Source: Aeromicrobium terrae (lineage in GTDB: Bacteria > Actinomycetota > Actinomycetes > Propionibacteriales > Nocardioidaceae). Taken from it: 64,000 bases of DNA. Of this stretch, positions 34,213 through 42,544 are shown one piece after another. A model generated the notes under the pieces. That model made no database searches, had not been told where the DNA came from, and worked only from the letters and a program-made list of their open reading frames with translations. Both the position numbers and the translations under genes were made by a program. Numbering within the stretch: position 1 is the first letter of the stretch; every line of letters begins with the position of its first letter. The stretch is taken from the NCBI RefSeq assembly GCF_008039565.1, contig NZ_VDUX01000006.1:1-64000 (forward strand). Reading direction: 5' to 3'.

Positions 34213-35604
34213 ATGAGCAGACAGCTGCGCGTCGCCGTCGTGGGCGCCGGTCCGGCCGGCATCTACGCCGCGGACATCCTCACCAAGTCCGAGCTCCCCG
34301 AGGGCGTCGAGAGCGTCACTGTCGACCTCATCGAGCGCGACCCCACGCCGTTCGGGCTCATCCGCTACGGCGTGGCACCGGACCACCCGCGCATCAAGGA
34401 GATCGTCAAGGCGCTCAAGCGTGTGCTGTCGAACCCGGACATCCGGTTCTTCGGCAACGTCTCCTACGGCGACGACCTCAAGCTCGACCACCTGCGCCAG
34501 TTCTACGACGCGGTCGTCTTCGCCACCGGAGCGCGCCGCGACCGCGAGCTCGACATCCCCGGCATCGACCTCAAGGGCTCGTTCGGCGCCGCCGACTTCG
34601 TGTCCTGGTACGACGGCCACCCCGACGTCGACCGCGAGTGGCCGTTCGAGCCGGACGCGGAGACCGTCGCCGTCCTCGGCGTCGGCAACGTCGGCCTCGA
34701 CGTCGCCCGCATCCTCGCGAAGACCGCCGAGGAGCTGCTCGTCACCGAGATCCCGGACAACGTCGCCGACGGCCTGCGCCGCAACGCCACCAAGGACGTC
34801 CACGTGTTCGCGCGCCGCGGCCCGGCCCAGGTGAAGTTCACGCCGATGGAGCTGCGCGAGCTCAGCCACTCCCCCAGCATCGACGTCATCGTGCACCCGG
34901 AGGGCTTCGAGCTCGACGAGGGCTCGATGGACGCCATCCGCGCGGCCAAGAGCCAGAAGCTCGTCGTCGACGTGCTGCAGAACTACCTGGCCAAGGAGCC
35001 GAGCGGCGCGCCGCACCGGATCCACATCCACTTCTGCCAGAGCCCGGTCGAGATCCTCGGCGAGGACGGCCGCGTCGTCGCCCTGCGCACCGAGGTCACC
35101 GAGCTCGACGGCACCGGCAACGTCCGCGGCACCGGTGAGCACGTCGACTGGCCGGTGCAGGCGGTCTACCGCGCCGTCGGCTACTACTCCGACAACCTCG
35201 CCGGCCTGCCGTTCGACCTCGCCGGCGGCGTGGTGCCCAACGACGGTGGTCGCGTCATCGACATCGACGGCTCGCCGCTCCCCGGCGCGTACGTCACCGG
35301 GTGGATCAAGCGCGGCCCGGTCGGCCTGATCGGGCACACCAAGTCCGACGCCGCCCAGACCGTCGAGCTGCTGCTCAGCGACGTCGCCCTTCGACAGGCT
35401 CAGGGAACGTGGGAAGAGCTGGAGCAGCCGGCCCGCGAGGCGGTCGACGCGTACTTCGCCGAGCGCGGCCTCGAGGTCACCACGTGGGAGGGCTGGGAGA
35501 AGCTCGACGAGCACGAGATCGCGCTGGGCGCGGCGCACGAGCACAGCCGCGAGCGCGTGAAGGTTGTCGACCGGAACGACATGGTGCGGATCGCCCGATC
35601 GTAG
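34213..35604 (+). CDS. fprA: Ferredoxin/adrenodoxin-type NADPH reductase
   Basis: A 463-residue FAD enzyme that transfers electrons from NADPH to ferredoxin, for example for P450 enzymes. The FAD motif is VAVVGAGPAGIYAADIL, followed by TPFGLIRYGVAPDHPRIKEI. The NADP motif is VAVLGVGNVGLDVARIL near residue 155, and the C-terminus has GWIKRGPVGLIGHTKSDA. The ATG at 34213 was chosen: TAAGTT (34200-34205) lies seven bases before it, suggesting a leaderless transcript. A short dispersed repeat (35387-35406) is inserted in frame near the C-terminus, giving ALRQAQG. It could feed electrons to the P450 at 58887. Confidence 0.93.
   Translation: MSRQLRVAVVGAGPAGIYAADILTKSELPEGVESVTVDLIERDPTPFGLIRYGVAPDHPRIKEIVKALKRVLSNPDIRFFGNVSYGDDLKLDHLRQFYDAVVFATGARRDRELDIPGIDLKGSFGAADFVSWYDGHPDVDREWPFEPDAETVAVLGVGNVGLDVARILAKTAEELLVTEIPDNVADGLRRNATKDVHVFARRGPAQVKFTPMELRELSHSPSIDVIVHPEGFELDEGSMDAIRAAKSQKLVVDVLQNYLAKEPSGAPHRIHIHFCQSPVEILGEDGRVVALRTEVTELDGTGNVRGTGEHVDWPVQAVYRAVGYYSDNLAGLPFDLAGGVVPNDGGRVIDIDGSPLPGAYVTGWIKRGPVGLIGHTKSDAAQTVELLLSDVALRQAQGTWEELEQPAREAVDAYFAERGLEVTTWEGWEKLDEHEIALGAAHEHSRERVKVVDRNDMVRIARS
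35387..35406. repeat. Short dispersed repeat inside fprA
   Basis: CCCTTCGACAGGCTCAGGGA shares the 12-mer TTCGACAGGCTC with the copy at 55919-55938. Its ends are complementary (CCCT with AGGG). It is translated in frame as LRQAQG without disrupting the gene. Confidence 0.6.
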
Positions 35605-35613
35605 GATTCAGGG

Positions 35614-36483
35614 GTGCCGACCGACCTGACGTTCCGTGGGCGCCGGGTCGTGCGCGACCGGGCGCTGGTCATGGCGATCGTCAACCGCACGCCGGACTCG
35701 TTCTACGACAAGGGCGCCACGTTCGAGCCCACCGTCGCCCTGGAGGCCGTCCGCCGAGCCGTCGGTGACGGGGCGGACATCATCGACGTCGGCGGCGTGA
35801 AGGCCGGCCCCGGCGACGTGGTCGATCCCACGGAGGAATCACTCCGCACGGTGCCGTTCATCGAGCGCGTGCGCGGCGAGTTCCCCGACGTGGTCATCAG
35901 CATCGACACCTGGCGGGCCGAGGTCGGCCGCCAGTGCCTCGCCGTGGGCGCGGACATCGTCAACGACACCTGGCAGGGCGCCGACCCCGAGCTCGTCGAC
36001 GTCGCGGCCGAGGCCGGTGCGGGCTACGTCTGCTCGCACACCGGCGGGGCCGAGCCGCGCACCCGGCCGCACCGGGTGGCGTACGACGACGTGGTGGCCG
36101 ACGTGATCGCCGAGACGACCCGGGCGGCGGAGGCGGCGGTCGACCGCGGCGTCCCGCGCGACGGCGTCCTCATCGACCCCACCCACGACTTCGGCAAGAA
36201 CACCTGGCACGGCCTCGCGCTGCTGCGCCGCGTCGACGAGCTCGTCGCCACCGGGTGGCCGGTGCTGATGGCGCTCTCGCGCAAGGACTTCATCGGGGAG
36301 ACGCTCGGACTGCCGCCCGACGAGCGCCTGGAGGGCACTCTCGCCGCCACGGCGCTGGCCGCCGCCGCGGGGTGCGCCGCGTTCCGCGCGCACGACGTCG
36401 TCGCCACCCGGCGCGTGCTGGAGATGACCGCCAGCATCACCGGCGACCGGACCCCCGCACGAACGGTGCGCGGCCTTGTCTAG
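35614..36483 (+). CDS. folP2: FolP2-type dihydropteroate synthase homologue
   Basis: A 289-residue TIM-barrel protein with the DHPS-like opening VMAIVNRTPDSFYDKGATFEP (standard enzymes have a NVTPDSFSDGG type motif) and IDVGGVKAGPG, plus SIDTWRAEV. This matches the mycobacterial FolP2 subgroup, which as I recall lacks dihydropteroate synthase activity and is linked to gpgS. The true role is therefore probably outside folate synthesis. The GTG start at 35614 is preceded by TAGGAT (35602-35607), which contains the fprA stop codon. Its 3' end overlaps gpgS by eight bases. Confidence 0.88.
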   Translation: MPTDLTFRGRRVVRDRALVMAIVNRTPDSFYDKGATFEPTVALEAVRRAVGDGADIIDVGGVKAGPGDVVDPTEESLRTVPFIERVRGEFPDVVISIDTWRAEVGRQCLAVGADIVNDTWQGADPELVDVAAEAGAGYVCSHTGGAEPRTRPHRVAYDDVVADVIAETTRAAEAAVDRGVPRDGVLIDPTHDFGKNTWHGLALLRRVDELVATGWPVLMALSRKDFIGETLGLPPDERLEGTLAATALAAAAGCAAFRAHDVVATRRVLEMTASITGDRTPARTVRGLV

Positions 36484-37369
36484 CGAGGCAGCGGCCTGGT
36501 TCCGCCGCCGTACCCTGCCGAGCACCGATGACGCCGCCGCGGTGGCCGCACGACTCCGCGGCCGGCAGGTCAGCGTCGTGCTGCCCGCCCGCAACGAGGA
36601 GTCGACGATCGGCCAGATCGTCACCACGATTCGCGAGCAGCTCGTCGACGAGATCCCACTCGTGCACGAGATCATCGTGGTCGACTCCCGCTCCACCGAC
36701 GCCACCACGATCCGCGCCGGGTCGTCGGGCGCGATCGTGCACCGCGTGCCGCGACACGGCCGCGACGGCGGCAAGGGCGAGGCGCTCCAGGCGGGTCTGT
36801 CCCGCATGACCGGCGACGTCGGGGTGTTCCTGGACTCCGACGTCCGGGCGTTCGACCCCGCGTACGTCGTGCGGCTCGTCGACGCCCTGATCAGCGATCC
36901 GTCGTTGGTCCTCGTCAAGGCGTTCTACGACCGGCCGTCGGACCAGGGCGGCGGCGGACGAGTCACCGAGCTGGTCGCGCGACCGCTGCTGCGCCGGCTC
37001 GCCCCGGAGCTGTCCGCGGTGGTCCAGCCGCTGGCCGGCGAGACCGCGTTCGTGCGCGGCCCGATGATGCGGCTGCCGTTCGTCTCCGGCTACGGCGTCG
37101 AGATCGGCATGCTGCTGCAGGTGCTCGCCGCGCACGGACTCGACGCGATCGGCCAGACCGACCTCGGCGTCCGCGAGCACTCCCACCAGGACCTCGCGGC
37201 GCTGGCGCGCATGGCGGTGCAGATCCAGTCCGCGTTCGCCCTCTGCACCGACGACGCTCCTGAGCCCGACGACACCCGGGTCACGTTCCGGCGCGACGGC
37301 GAGGGCGCCATGGAGATGCGCCGCGAGCGCGTCCCCACCTGGCTGCTGCCCCCGCTCACCGAGGACTAG
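36476..37369 (+). CDS. gpgS: Glucosyl-3-phosphoglycerate synthase
   Basis: A 297-residue GT81 glycosyltransferase that makes glucosyl-3-phosphoglycerate from a glucose nucleotide and 3-phosphoglycerate, the first step towards polymethylated glucose lipopolysaccharides. The N-terminus VSVVLPARNEESTIGQIV, the metal-binding DSD in VGVFLDSDVRAF, GRVTELVARPLLRRLAPEL and LAGETAFVRGPMMRLPFVSGYGVEIGML are characteristic. The start is a TTG at 36476, the only start codon in frame before the conserved region, overlapping folP2 by eight bases. The folP2-gpgS pair is conserved in mycobacteria. Its end overlaps convergent korB by four bases. Confidence 0.92.
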   Translation: MSSEAAAWFRRRTLPSTDDAAAVAARLRGRQVSVVLPARNEESTIGQIVTTIREQLVDEIPLVHEIIVVDSRSTDATTIRAGSSGAIVHRVPRHGRDGGKGEALQAGLSRMTGDVGVFLDSDVRAFDPAYVVRLVDALISDPSLVLVKAFYDRPSDQGGGGRVTELVARPLLRRLAPELSAVVQPLAGETAFVRGPMMRLPFVSGYGVEIGMLLQVLAAHGLDAIGQTDLGVREHSHQDLAALARMAVQIQSAFALCTDDAPEPDDTRVTFRRDGEGAMEMRRERVPTWLLPPLTED

Positions 37370-38391
37370 GCGACCGTCCAGGTGTCGTGGCCGGCGAGGA
37401 GCGCGCCGAGCGCCGCCTTGGTGTCCGGCGTGTCCGCCCCAGCCGTCTCGAGCTGCTCGCGGGCGAGGTCGTCGTAGGTCGGGCGGTCCACCTGGCGGAA
37501 GATGCCGATCGGCGTCTGCTGCAGCACGCCCGCGCCGCTGAGCTGGGAGAGCGCGAAGGCCGTGCTCGGGTCGGCGAGGCCGACCCGGTGCACGAGCAGC
37601 GCGTCCTCCCCGACGTCGTCGACGTCGACCACGCGCACGCCGCCCTCGGGGTCGCGGACCACGCCGCGACGCCCGTCGGTGCCGAAGCGGATGGGCTCAC
37701 CCTCGACCAGCGGGATGATCGCGTCGTCCTTCGTGTCCGGCTTCTTGACCGCGTCGAAGGCGCCGTCGTTGAAGATCGGGCAGTTCTGCAGGATCTCCAC
37801 GAGCGCGGTGCCCCGGTGCGCGGCGGCCGCCGAGAGCACCGACGTCAGGTGCTTGCGGTCGGAGTCGACGGTGCGGGCGACGAACGTGGCCTCCGCGCCG
37901 AGCGCCAGCGTGACCGGGTTGAACGGGTGGTCGACCGACCCCATGGGCGTCGACTTGGTGACCTTGCCGGGCTCCGACGTGGGCGAGTACTGGCCCTTGG
38001 TGAGTCCGTAGATGCGGTTGTTGAACAGCAGGATCGTCATGTTCACGTTGCGGCGCATCGCGTGGATCAGGTGGTTGCCGCCGATCGACAGCGCGTCACC
38101 GTCACCCGTCACGACCCAGACGGAGAGGTCGCTCCGCGTGGTGGCGAGCCCGGTGGCGATGGCCGGCGCGCGGCCGTGGATGGAGTGCATGCCGTACGTG
38201 TCGAGGTAGTACGGGAAGCGAGCGGCGCAGCCGATGCCGGAGATGAACACGATGTTCTCGCGGCGCAGGCCGAGGTCGGGCAGGAATCCCTGGACGGCCT
38301 TGAGGATGGCGTAGTCGCCGCAGCCGGGGCACCAGCGGACCTCCTGGTCGCTGGAGAAGTCCTTCGCGGTGAGCTCGAGCTCGATCGTCAT
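37366..38391 (-). CDS. korB: 2-oxoacid:ferredoxin oxidoreductase, beta subunit
   Basis: A 341-residue thiamine-diphosphate subunit. RWCPGCGDYAILKA marks the N-terminus, and the TPP motif GDGDALSIGGNHLIHAMRRNVNMTILLFNN has the usual ~30-residue spacing. Together with KorA it decarboxylates 2-oxoglutarate (or another 2-oxoacid) to the acyl-CoA, reducing ferredoxin. It matches the actinobacterial KorAB type, which works under air as a TCA-cycle alternative. Its ATG overlaps the korA stop by four bases. Confidence 0.93.
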   Translation of the reverse strand: MTIELELTAKDFSSDQEVRWCPGCGDYAILKAVQGFLPDLGLRRENIVFISGIGCAARFPYYLDTYGMHSIHGRAPAIATGLATTRSDLSVWVVTGDGDALSIGGNHLIHAMRRNVNMTILLFNNRIYGLTKGQYSPTSEPGKVTKSTPMGSVDHPFNPVTLALGAEATFVARTVDSDRKHLTSVLSAAAAHRGTALVEILQNCPIFNDGAFDAVKKPDTKDDAIIPLVEGEPIRFGTDGRRGVVRDPEGGVRVVDVDDVGEDALLVHRVGLADPSTAFALSQLSGAGVLQQTPIGIFRQVDRPTYDDLAREQLETAGADTPDTKAALGALLAGHDTWTVA

Positions 38392-40256
38392 CGGGTCTCC
38401 TTCTCGAGCGTCGTGATGACCTCGACCAGCTCGTCGACGTGCAGTGGCAACCCCCGCATGCGGTTGTGGCCGACGGCGTCGACCAGGTACTTCGCTCGCA
38501 GGAGCATGCGCAGCTGTCCGAGGTTCATCTCCGGCACGAGCACCCGGTCGTAGCGCTGCAGCACGTCGCCGAGGTCGGCCGGGAACGGGTTCAGGTGGCG
38601 CAGGTGCGCCTGCGCGACGGAGATGCCGGACGCGCGGACCGCTCGGCACGCCGCGCCGATCGGGCCGAAGCTCGAGCCCCAGCCGATGACGAGCACGCGG
38701 GCGTCGCCGTCGGGGTCGTCGACGAACGTGGGGCCGACGTCCTGGGCCACGCGGTCGACCTTCTCCTGCCGCAGCCGGACCATCAGGTCGTGGTTGTCGG
38801 GGTCGTAGGAGATGTCTCCCGACCCGTCGGCCTTCTCGAGCCCGCCGATGCGGTGCTCCAGGCCGGCGACGCCGGGCACGGCCCATGGACGGGCCAGCGT
38901 GGCCGCGTCGCGGGCGTACGGCTGGAACGGCCCGTCGCCGTTCTGCGGCGCGGTGGCGAACCGCGGCTCGATGGCGGGCAATGCCTCGACGTCGGGCACG
39001 AGCCACGGCTCGGAGCCGTTGGCGAGGTAGCCGTCGGAGAGCAGGATCACCGGCGTCCGGTAGGTGACGGCGATGCGCGCGGCCTCGAGCGCGGCGTCGA
39101 AGCAGTCGGCCGGTGACTGCGGCGCGACGATCGGCACCGGCGCCTCGCCGTTGCGGCCGAACATCGCCTGCAGCAGGTCGGCCTGCTCGGTCTTGGTGGG
39201 CAGGCCGGTGGACGGGCCGCCGCGCTGCACGCACACGACGACGAGCGGCAGCTCCAGCATCACCGCGAGGCCGATGGTCTCCGACTTCAGCGAGACGCCC
39301 GGACCCGACGTGGTGGTGAAGCCGAGAGCGCCGCCGAACGACGCCCCGAGGGCGGCGCCGATGCCGGCGATCTCGTCCTCGGCCTGGAACGTGGTGACGC
39401 CGAAGCGCTTGTGCTTGCTGAGCTCGTGCAGGATGTCCGACGCCGGGGTGATCGGGTAGCTGCCGAGGAACACCGGCAGGCCGGACGTCACGCCGGACGC
39501 GACGATCCCGTACGCCAGCGCGAGGTTGCCGGTGATGCTGCGGTACGTGCCGGTCCTCATCGGCGCGGGGCCGATCTCGTACCGGACGCCGAACGCCTCG
39601 GTGGTCTCGCCGAAGTTGTAGCCCGCCGTGAGGGCCGCGATGTTGGCGTCGCGCACGTCCGGCGCGGCCGCGAACCGTGCGGAGATGAACGCCGCGGTGG
39701 TGTCGGTCTCGCGGCCGTACATCCAGGACACGAGCCCGAGGGCGAACATGTTCTTCGACCGGGCGGCGTCCTTGCGGCCGAGGTCGAACTCCTCGACCGA
39801 CGCGACGGTCATGCCGGTGAGGTCGATGGCGTGCACGACGTAGTCGTCGAGCGAGCCGTCCTCCAAGGGGTTGGAGGCGTAGCCGGCCTTGGAGAGGTTC
39901 CGGTCGGTGAAGTCATGGGTGTCGACGATGATCGTTCCACCGCGGCGGAGGTCGCCGAGGTTCACCTTCAGCGCCGCCGGGTTCATCGCCACCAGGACGT
40001 CGGGGGTGTCGCCGGGCGTGAGGATGTCGTGGTCGGCCAGGTGCAGCTGGAACGACGAGACGCCGGGGAGCGTGCCCTGCGGCGCGCGGATCTCGGCAGG
40101 GAAGTTCGGCAGCGTGGCGATGTCGTTCCCGAACACCGCCGACTCCTGGGTGAATCGGTCGCCGGTCAGCTGCATCCCGTCGCCGGAGTCTCCGGCAAAT
40201 CGGATGACGACGCTCGCCAGCTCCTCGACGCCCGAGGAGGACTCGGTCGTGGTCAC
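38388..40256 (-). CDS. korA: 2-oxoacid:ferredoxin oxidoreductase, alpha (gamma-alpha fused) subunit
   Basis: A 622-residue subunit with an N-terminal gamma domain (about residues 15-200: IRFAGDSGDGMQLTGDRFTQ) fused to the alpha domain, whose CoA/TPP motif is YPITPASDILHELS. The GTG at 40256 was chosen because TACAGT (40263-40268, minus strand) is six bases upstream, suggesting a leaderless transcript; an in-frame ATG at 40283 would add nine residues. Forms KorAB with the overlapping downstream gene. Divergent from the acyl-CoA dehydrogenase gene. Confidence 0.92.
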   Translation of the reverse strand: MTTTESSSGVEELASVVIRFAGDSGDGMQLTGDRFTQESAVFGNDIATLPNFPAEIRAPQGTLPGVSSFQLHLADHDILTPGDTPDVLVAMNPAALKVNLGDLRRGGTIIVDTHDFTDRNLSKAGYASNPLEDGSLDDYVVHAIDLTGMTVASVEEFDLGRKDAARSKNMFALGLVSWMYGRETDTTAAFISARFAAAPDVRDANIAALTAGYNFGETTEAFGVRYEIGPAPMRTGTYRSITGNLALAYGIVASGVTSGLPVFLGSYPITPASDILHELSKHKRFGVTTFQAEDEIAGIGAALGASFGGALGFTTTSGPGVSLKSETIGLAVMLELPLVVVCVQRGGPSTGLPTKTEQADLLQAMFGRNGEAPVPIVAPQSPADCFDAALEAARIAVTYRTPVILLSDGYLANGSEPWLVPDVEALPAIEPRFATAPQNGDGPFQPYARDAATLARPWAVPGVAGLEHRIGGLEKADGSGDISYDPDNHDLMVRLRQEKVDRVAQDVGPTFVDDPDGDARVLVIGWGSSFGPIGAACRAVRASGISVAQAHLRHLNPFPADLGDVLQRYDRVLVPEMNLGQLRMLLRAKYLVDAVGHNRMRGLPLHVDELVEVITTLEKETR

Positions 40257-40317
40257 CTCTCCACTGTATGGGGCGCCGACCATACTGAGGGCGTAGATCG
40301 TCAGACAGGAGCGAAGG

Positions 40318-41448
40318 ATGCCCGCCGACCGCCTCATGCCCACCGAGGAGGCGCAGGACCTGATCGACCTGACGCGCGCGATCGTCGACAAGGAGATCCG
40401 GCCGCGCGTCAACGACACCGAGGCTCGTTCCGCGTTCCCCCGGGAGCGGTTCCGGACGCTGGGCGCCGCGGGGCTGATGAGCCTCCCCTACCCGGAGGAG
40501 TACGGCGGCGGTGGTCAGCCGTACGAGGTGTACCTGCAGGCGCTGGAGGAGATCGCCTCCGGATCGGCCAGCATCGGCGTCGGGGTGAGCGTGCACGCGC
40601 TGTCGTGCTTCGGGCTGTTCACCGCGGGCACGGAGGAGCAGAAGCAGCGCTGGCTGCCGGAGATGCTGTCCGGTGAGCTGCTGGGCGCCTACTGCCTCTC
40701 GGAGCCGCACGCGGGCTCGGACCCGTCGGCGATGCGGACGACGGCCGTGCGGGACGGCAACGACTACGTCATCAACGGCGTCAAGGCCTGGACGACGCAC
40801 GGCGGCAAGGCCGACTACTACAAGCTGATGGCCCGGGCCGAGGGCGGCATCACCTGCTTCCTCGTCCCGGCCGACGTGGACGGGCTCACCGCCGACAACC
40901 CCGAGCAGAAGATGGGTCTCACCGGTTCCACCACGGCGACGATGATGTTCGACGACGTGCGCATCCCGGCCGAGCGCCGCCTCGGCGAGGAGGGCCAAGG
41001 CCTGCAGATCGCCCTCGCGGCCCTCGACGCCGGCCGGCTCGGCATCGCGGCCGTCGCCACCGGGCTGGCGCAGCAGGCGCTCGAGGTCGCCGTCGCGTAC
41101 GCCAAGGAGCGCGAGACGTTCGGCAAGCCCATCATCGAGCACCAGGGCTTGACGTTCGTGCTGGCCGACATGGCGGCCGCGGTCGAGTCGGGACGCGCGA
41201 CGTACCTCGCCGCCGCACGGATGAAGGACGCCGGCCGGCCGTTCAGCCGGCAGGCCTCCATCGCCAAGCTGGTGTGCACCGACAACGCGATGAAGGTGAC
41301 CACCGACGCCGTCCAGGTGCTCGGCGGAGCCGGCTACACCCGTGACTTCCCCGTGGAGCGCTACATGCGCGAGGCGAAGGTCATGCAGATCTTCGAGGGC
41401 ACCAACCAGATCCAGCGGCTCGTCATCGGCCGCCACCTCGCGCGCTAG
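40318..41448 (+). CDS. Acyl-CoA dehydrogenase
   Basis: A 376-residue flavoenzyme that introduces a trans-2 double bond into an acyl-CoA. Motifs: YCLSEPHAGSDPSAMRT and ITCFLVPA in the FAD/substrate domain, RETFGKPIIEHQGLTFVLADM in the C-terminal helices, and MQIFEGTNQIQRLVIG, which holds the catalytic Glu. Chain-length specificity cannot be read. A clear ribosome site (AGGAGCGAAGG) precedes the ATG, unlike many neighbours. It converges on a lipoprotein gene with four bases of overlap. Supplies electrons through ETF to respiration. Confidence 0.93.
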   Translation: MPADRLMPTEEAQDLIDLTRAIVDKEIRPRVNDTEARSAFPRERFRTLGAAGLMSLPYPEEYGGGGQPYEVYLQALEEIASGSASIGVGVSVHALSCFGLFTAGTEEQKQRWLPEMLSGELLGAYCLSEPHAGSDPSAMRTTAVRDGNDYVINGVKAWTTHGGKADYYKLMARAEGGITCFLVPADVDGLTADNPEQKMGLTGSTTATMMFDDVRIPAERRLGEEGQGLQIALAALDAGRLGIAAVATGLAQQALEVAVAYAKERETFGKPIIEHQGLTFVLADMAAAVESGRATYLAAARMKDAGRPFSRQASIAKLVCTDNAMKVTTDAVQVLGGAGYTRDFPVERYMREAKVMQIFEGTNQIQRLVIGRHLAR

Positions 41449-41864
41449 ACCGGGTTCGCGAGCAGCTGTACCTGGCAGGGGCCGTCGGGCGCCGAGGCGG
41501 GGATCTTCAGCACCTTGACGGTCACCGACCCGCCGGCGTTGACGCGGCCGACGCTCTGGGTGCGGGCCGGTGACGCCTCCCCCTCGGCGGGACCGACGTG
41601 CACGGTGATCTGGTAGTCCTGCGCCTTCTTCGTGCCGTTCTTGACGACGGCGATCGCGTTCCAGCGGCCGTCGGCGTTCTTGGCGCACCGGAAGCTGGCG
41701 AGGTCCGCCGGGGCCGGCTTCCCAGTGACCTTCGAGGCCGCCGGCGACGGCGAGGCCGTCGTCCTCGTCGGGGTCGGGGTCGGCTCGGCGGTGTCGTCAC
41801 CGCCGCCACCGCAGGCGCCGAGCACGACCACGAGCGAGAGGGCCGCGGCCGCCGGGATGCGCAT
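41445..41864 (-). CDS. Small lipoprotein of unknown function
   Basis: A 139-residue protein with signal peptide and lipobox (LVVVLGACGGGG, lipidated Cys about 18), a Thr/Pro-rich linker (TPTPTRTTASPSP), then a ~90-residue beta domain (FRCAKNADGRWNAIAVVKNGTKKAQDYQITVHVG). The domain resembles extracytoplasmic FxLYD-like folds, an inference from strand pattern only. It has two further Cys residues that may pair. Outer face of the membrane. It converges on the acyl-CoA dehydrogenase gene and is divergent from the GNAT gene at 41927. Confidence 0.78.
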   Translation of the reverse strand: MRIPAAAALSLVVVLGACGGGGDDTAEPTPTPTRTTASPSPAASKVTGKPAPADLASFRCAKNADGRWNAIAVVKNGTKKAQDYQITVHVGPAEGEASPARTQSVGRVNAGGSVTVKVLKIPASAPDGPCQVQLLANPV

Positions 41865-41926
41865 GGATCCATCTTCACGCGCCGTCGCGCGCAGACCGAC
41901 GAGACACGCGCGGCTAAGGTCCGATC

Positions 41927-42505
41927 ATGACCACGACGCTCGCCGACCTCACCTGGCCGGTCCGCACCGAGCGCCTCGAGCTGCGGCCCGCCCGCGTCGA
42001 GGATGCCGAGGCGGTCTGGACGTACCGGCAGCTGCCGGAGGTCAGCCGCTGGACCGGCAGCTTCTCGCCCGAGCACGACGCCTGGGTGGAGTCGTTCTTC
42101 GGTGAGGAGCGGATCGACGATGCCCTCGTCGTCGAGCACGAGGGCCGCATCGTCGGTGACCTGATGGTGAAGCTCGAGGACGGCTGGGCCCAGCACGAGG
42201 TGAAGGACCAGGTGGCGAAGTGCCAGGCCGAGCTCGGCTGGACGTTCGACCCCGCGGTCGGCGGCCGCGGACTGGCCACCGAGGCGGTGCGCGCCCTGTT
42301 CGGCATCTGCTTCGACGGCCTCGGCCTGCGCCGCGTCATCGCCCTGTGCTTCGCCGACAACGAGCCGTCGTGGCGGCTGATGGAGCGCGTCGGCATGCGC
42401 CGCGAGCAGCACAACGTCAACGAGTCCCTGCACGCCGAGCTCGGCTGGCGCGACGGCTTCGGCTACGCCCTGCTAGCCGACGAGTGGCGTGCGTCCTCCG
42501 GGTGA
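41927..42505 (+). CDS. GNAT-family N-acetyltransferase (RimJ/RimL type)
   Basis: A 192-residue acetyltransferase. LRTERLELRPARVEDAEAVW is the typical N-terminus of the RimJ/RimL-like group. GWTFDPAVGGRGLATEAVRALFGICFDGLGLRRVIALCFADNEPSWRLMERVGMRRE contains the acetyl-CoA pyrophosphate loop and the conserved N-x-x-S-x-R-L-x-E-K/R-x-G segment. Substrate unknown. TAAGGT (41915-41920) lies six bases before the ATG, so it is probably leaderless. A hairpin follows before fadD. Confidence 0.87.
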   Translation: MTTTLADLTWPVRTERLELRPARVEDAEAVWTYRQLPEVSRWTGSFSPEHDAWVESFFGEERIDDALVVEHEGRIVGDLMVKLEDGWAQHEVKDQVAKCQAELGWTFDPAVGGRGLATEAVRALFGICFDGLGLRRVIALCFADNEPSWRLMERVGMRREQHNVNESLHAELGWRDGFGYALLADEWRASSG

Positions 42506-42514
42506 CCGGGTGCA

Positions 42515-42532
42515 GGATGGAAGGAACCATCC
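42515..42532. other. Small hairpin between the GNAT and fadD-like genes
   Basis: GGATGG (42515-42520) and CCATCC (42527-42532) form a 6-bp stem directly before the ribosome site GGGAGGG (42534-42540). It may be a weak terminator for the upstream gene or a leader structure affecting the downstream start. Confidence 0.35.
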
Positions 42533-42544
42533 AGGGAGGGTCTG

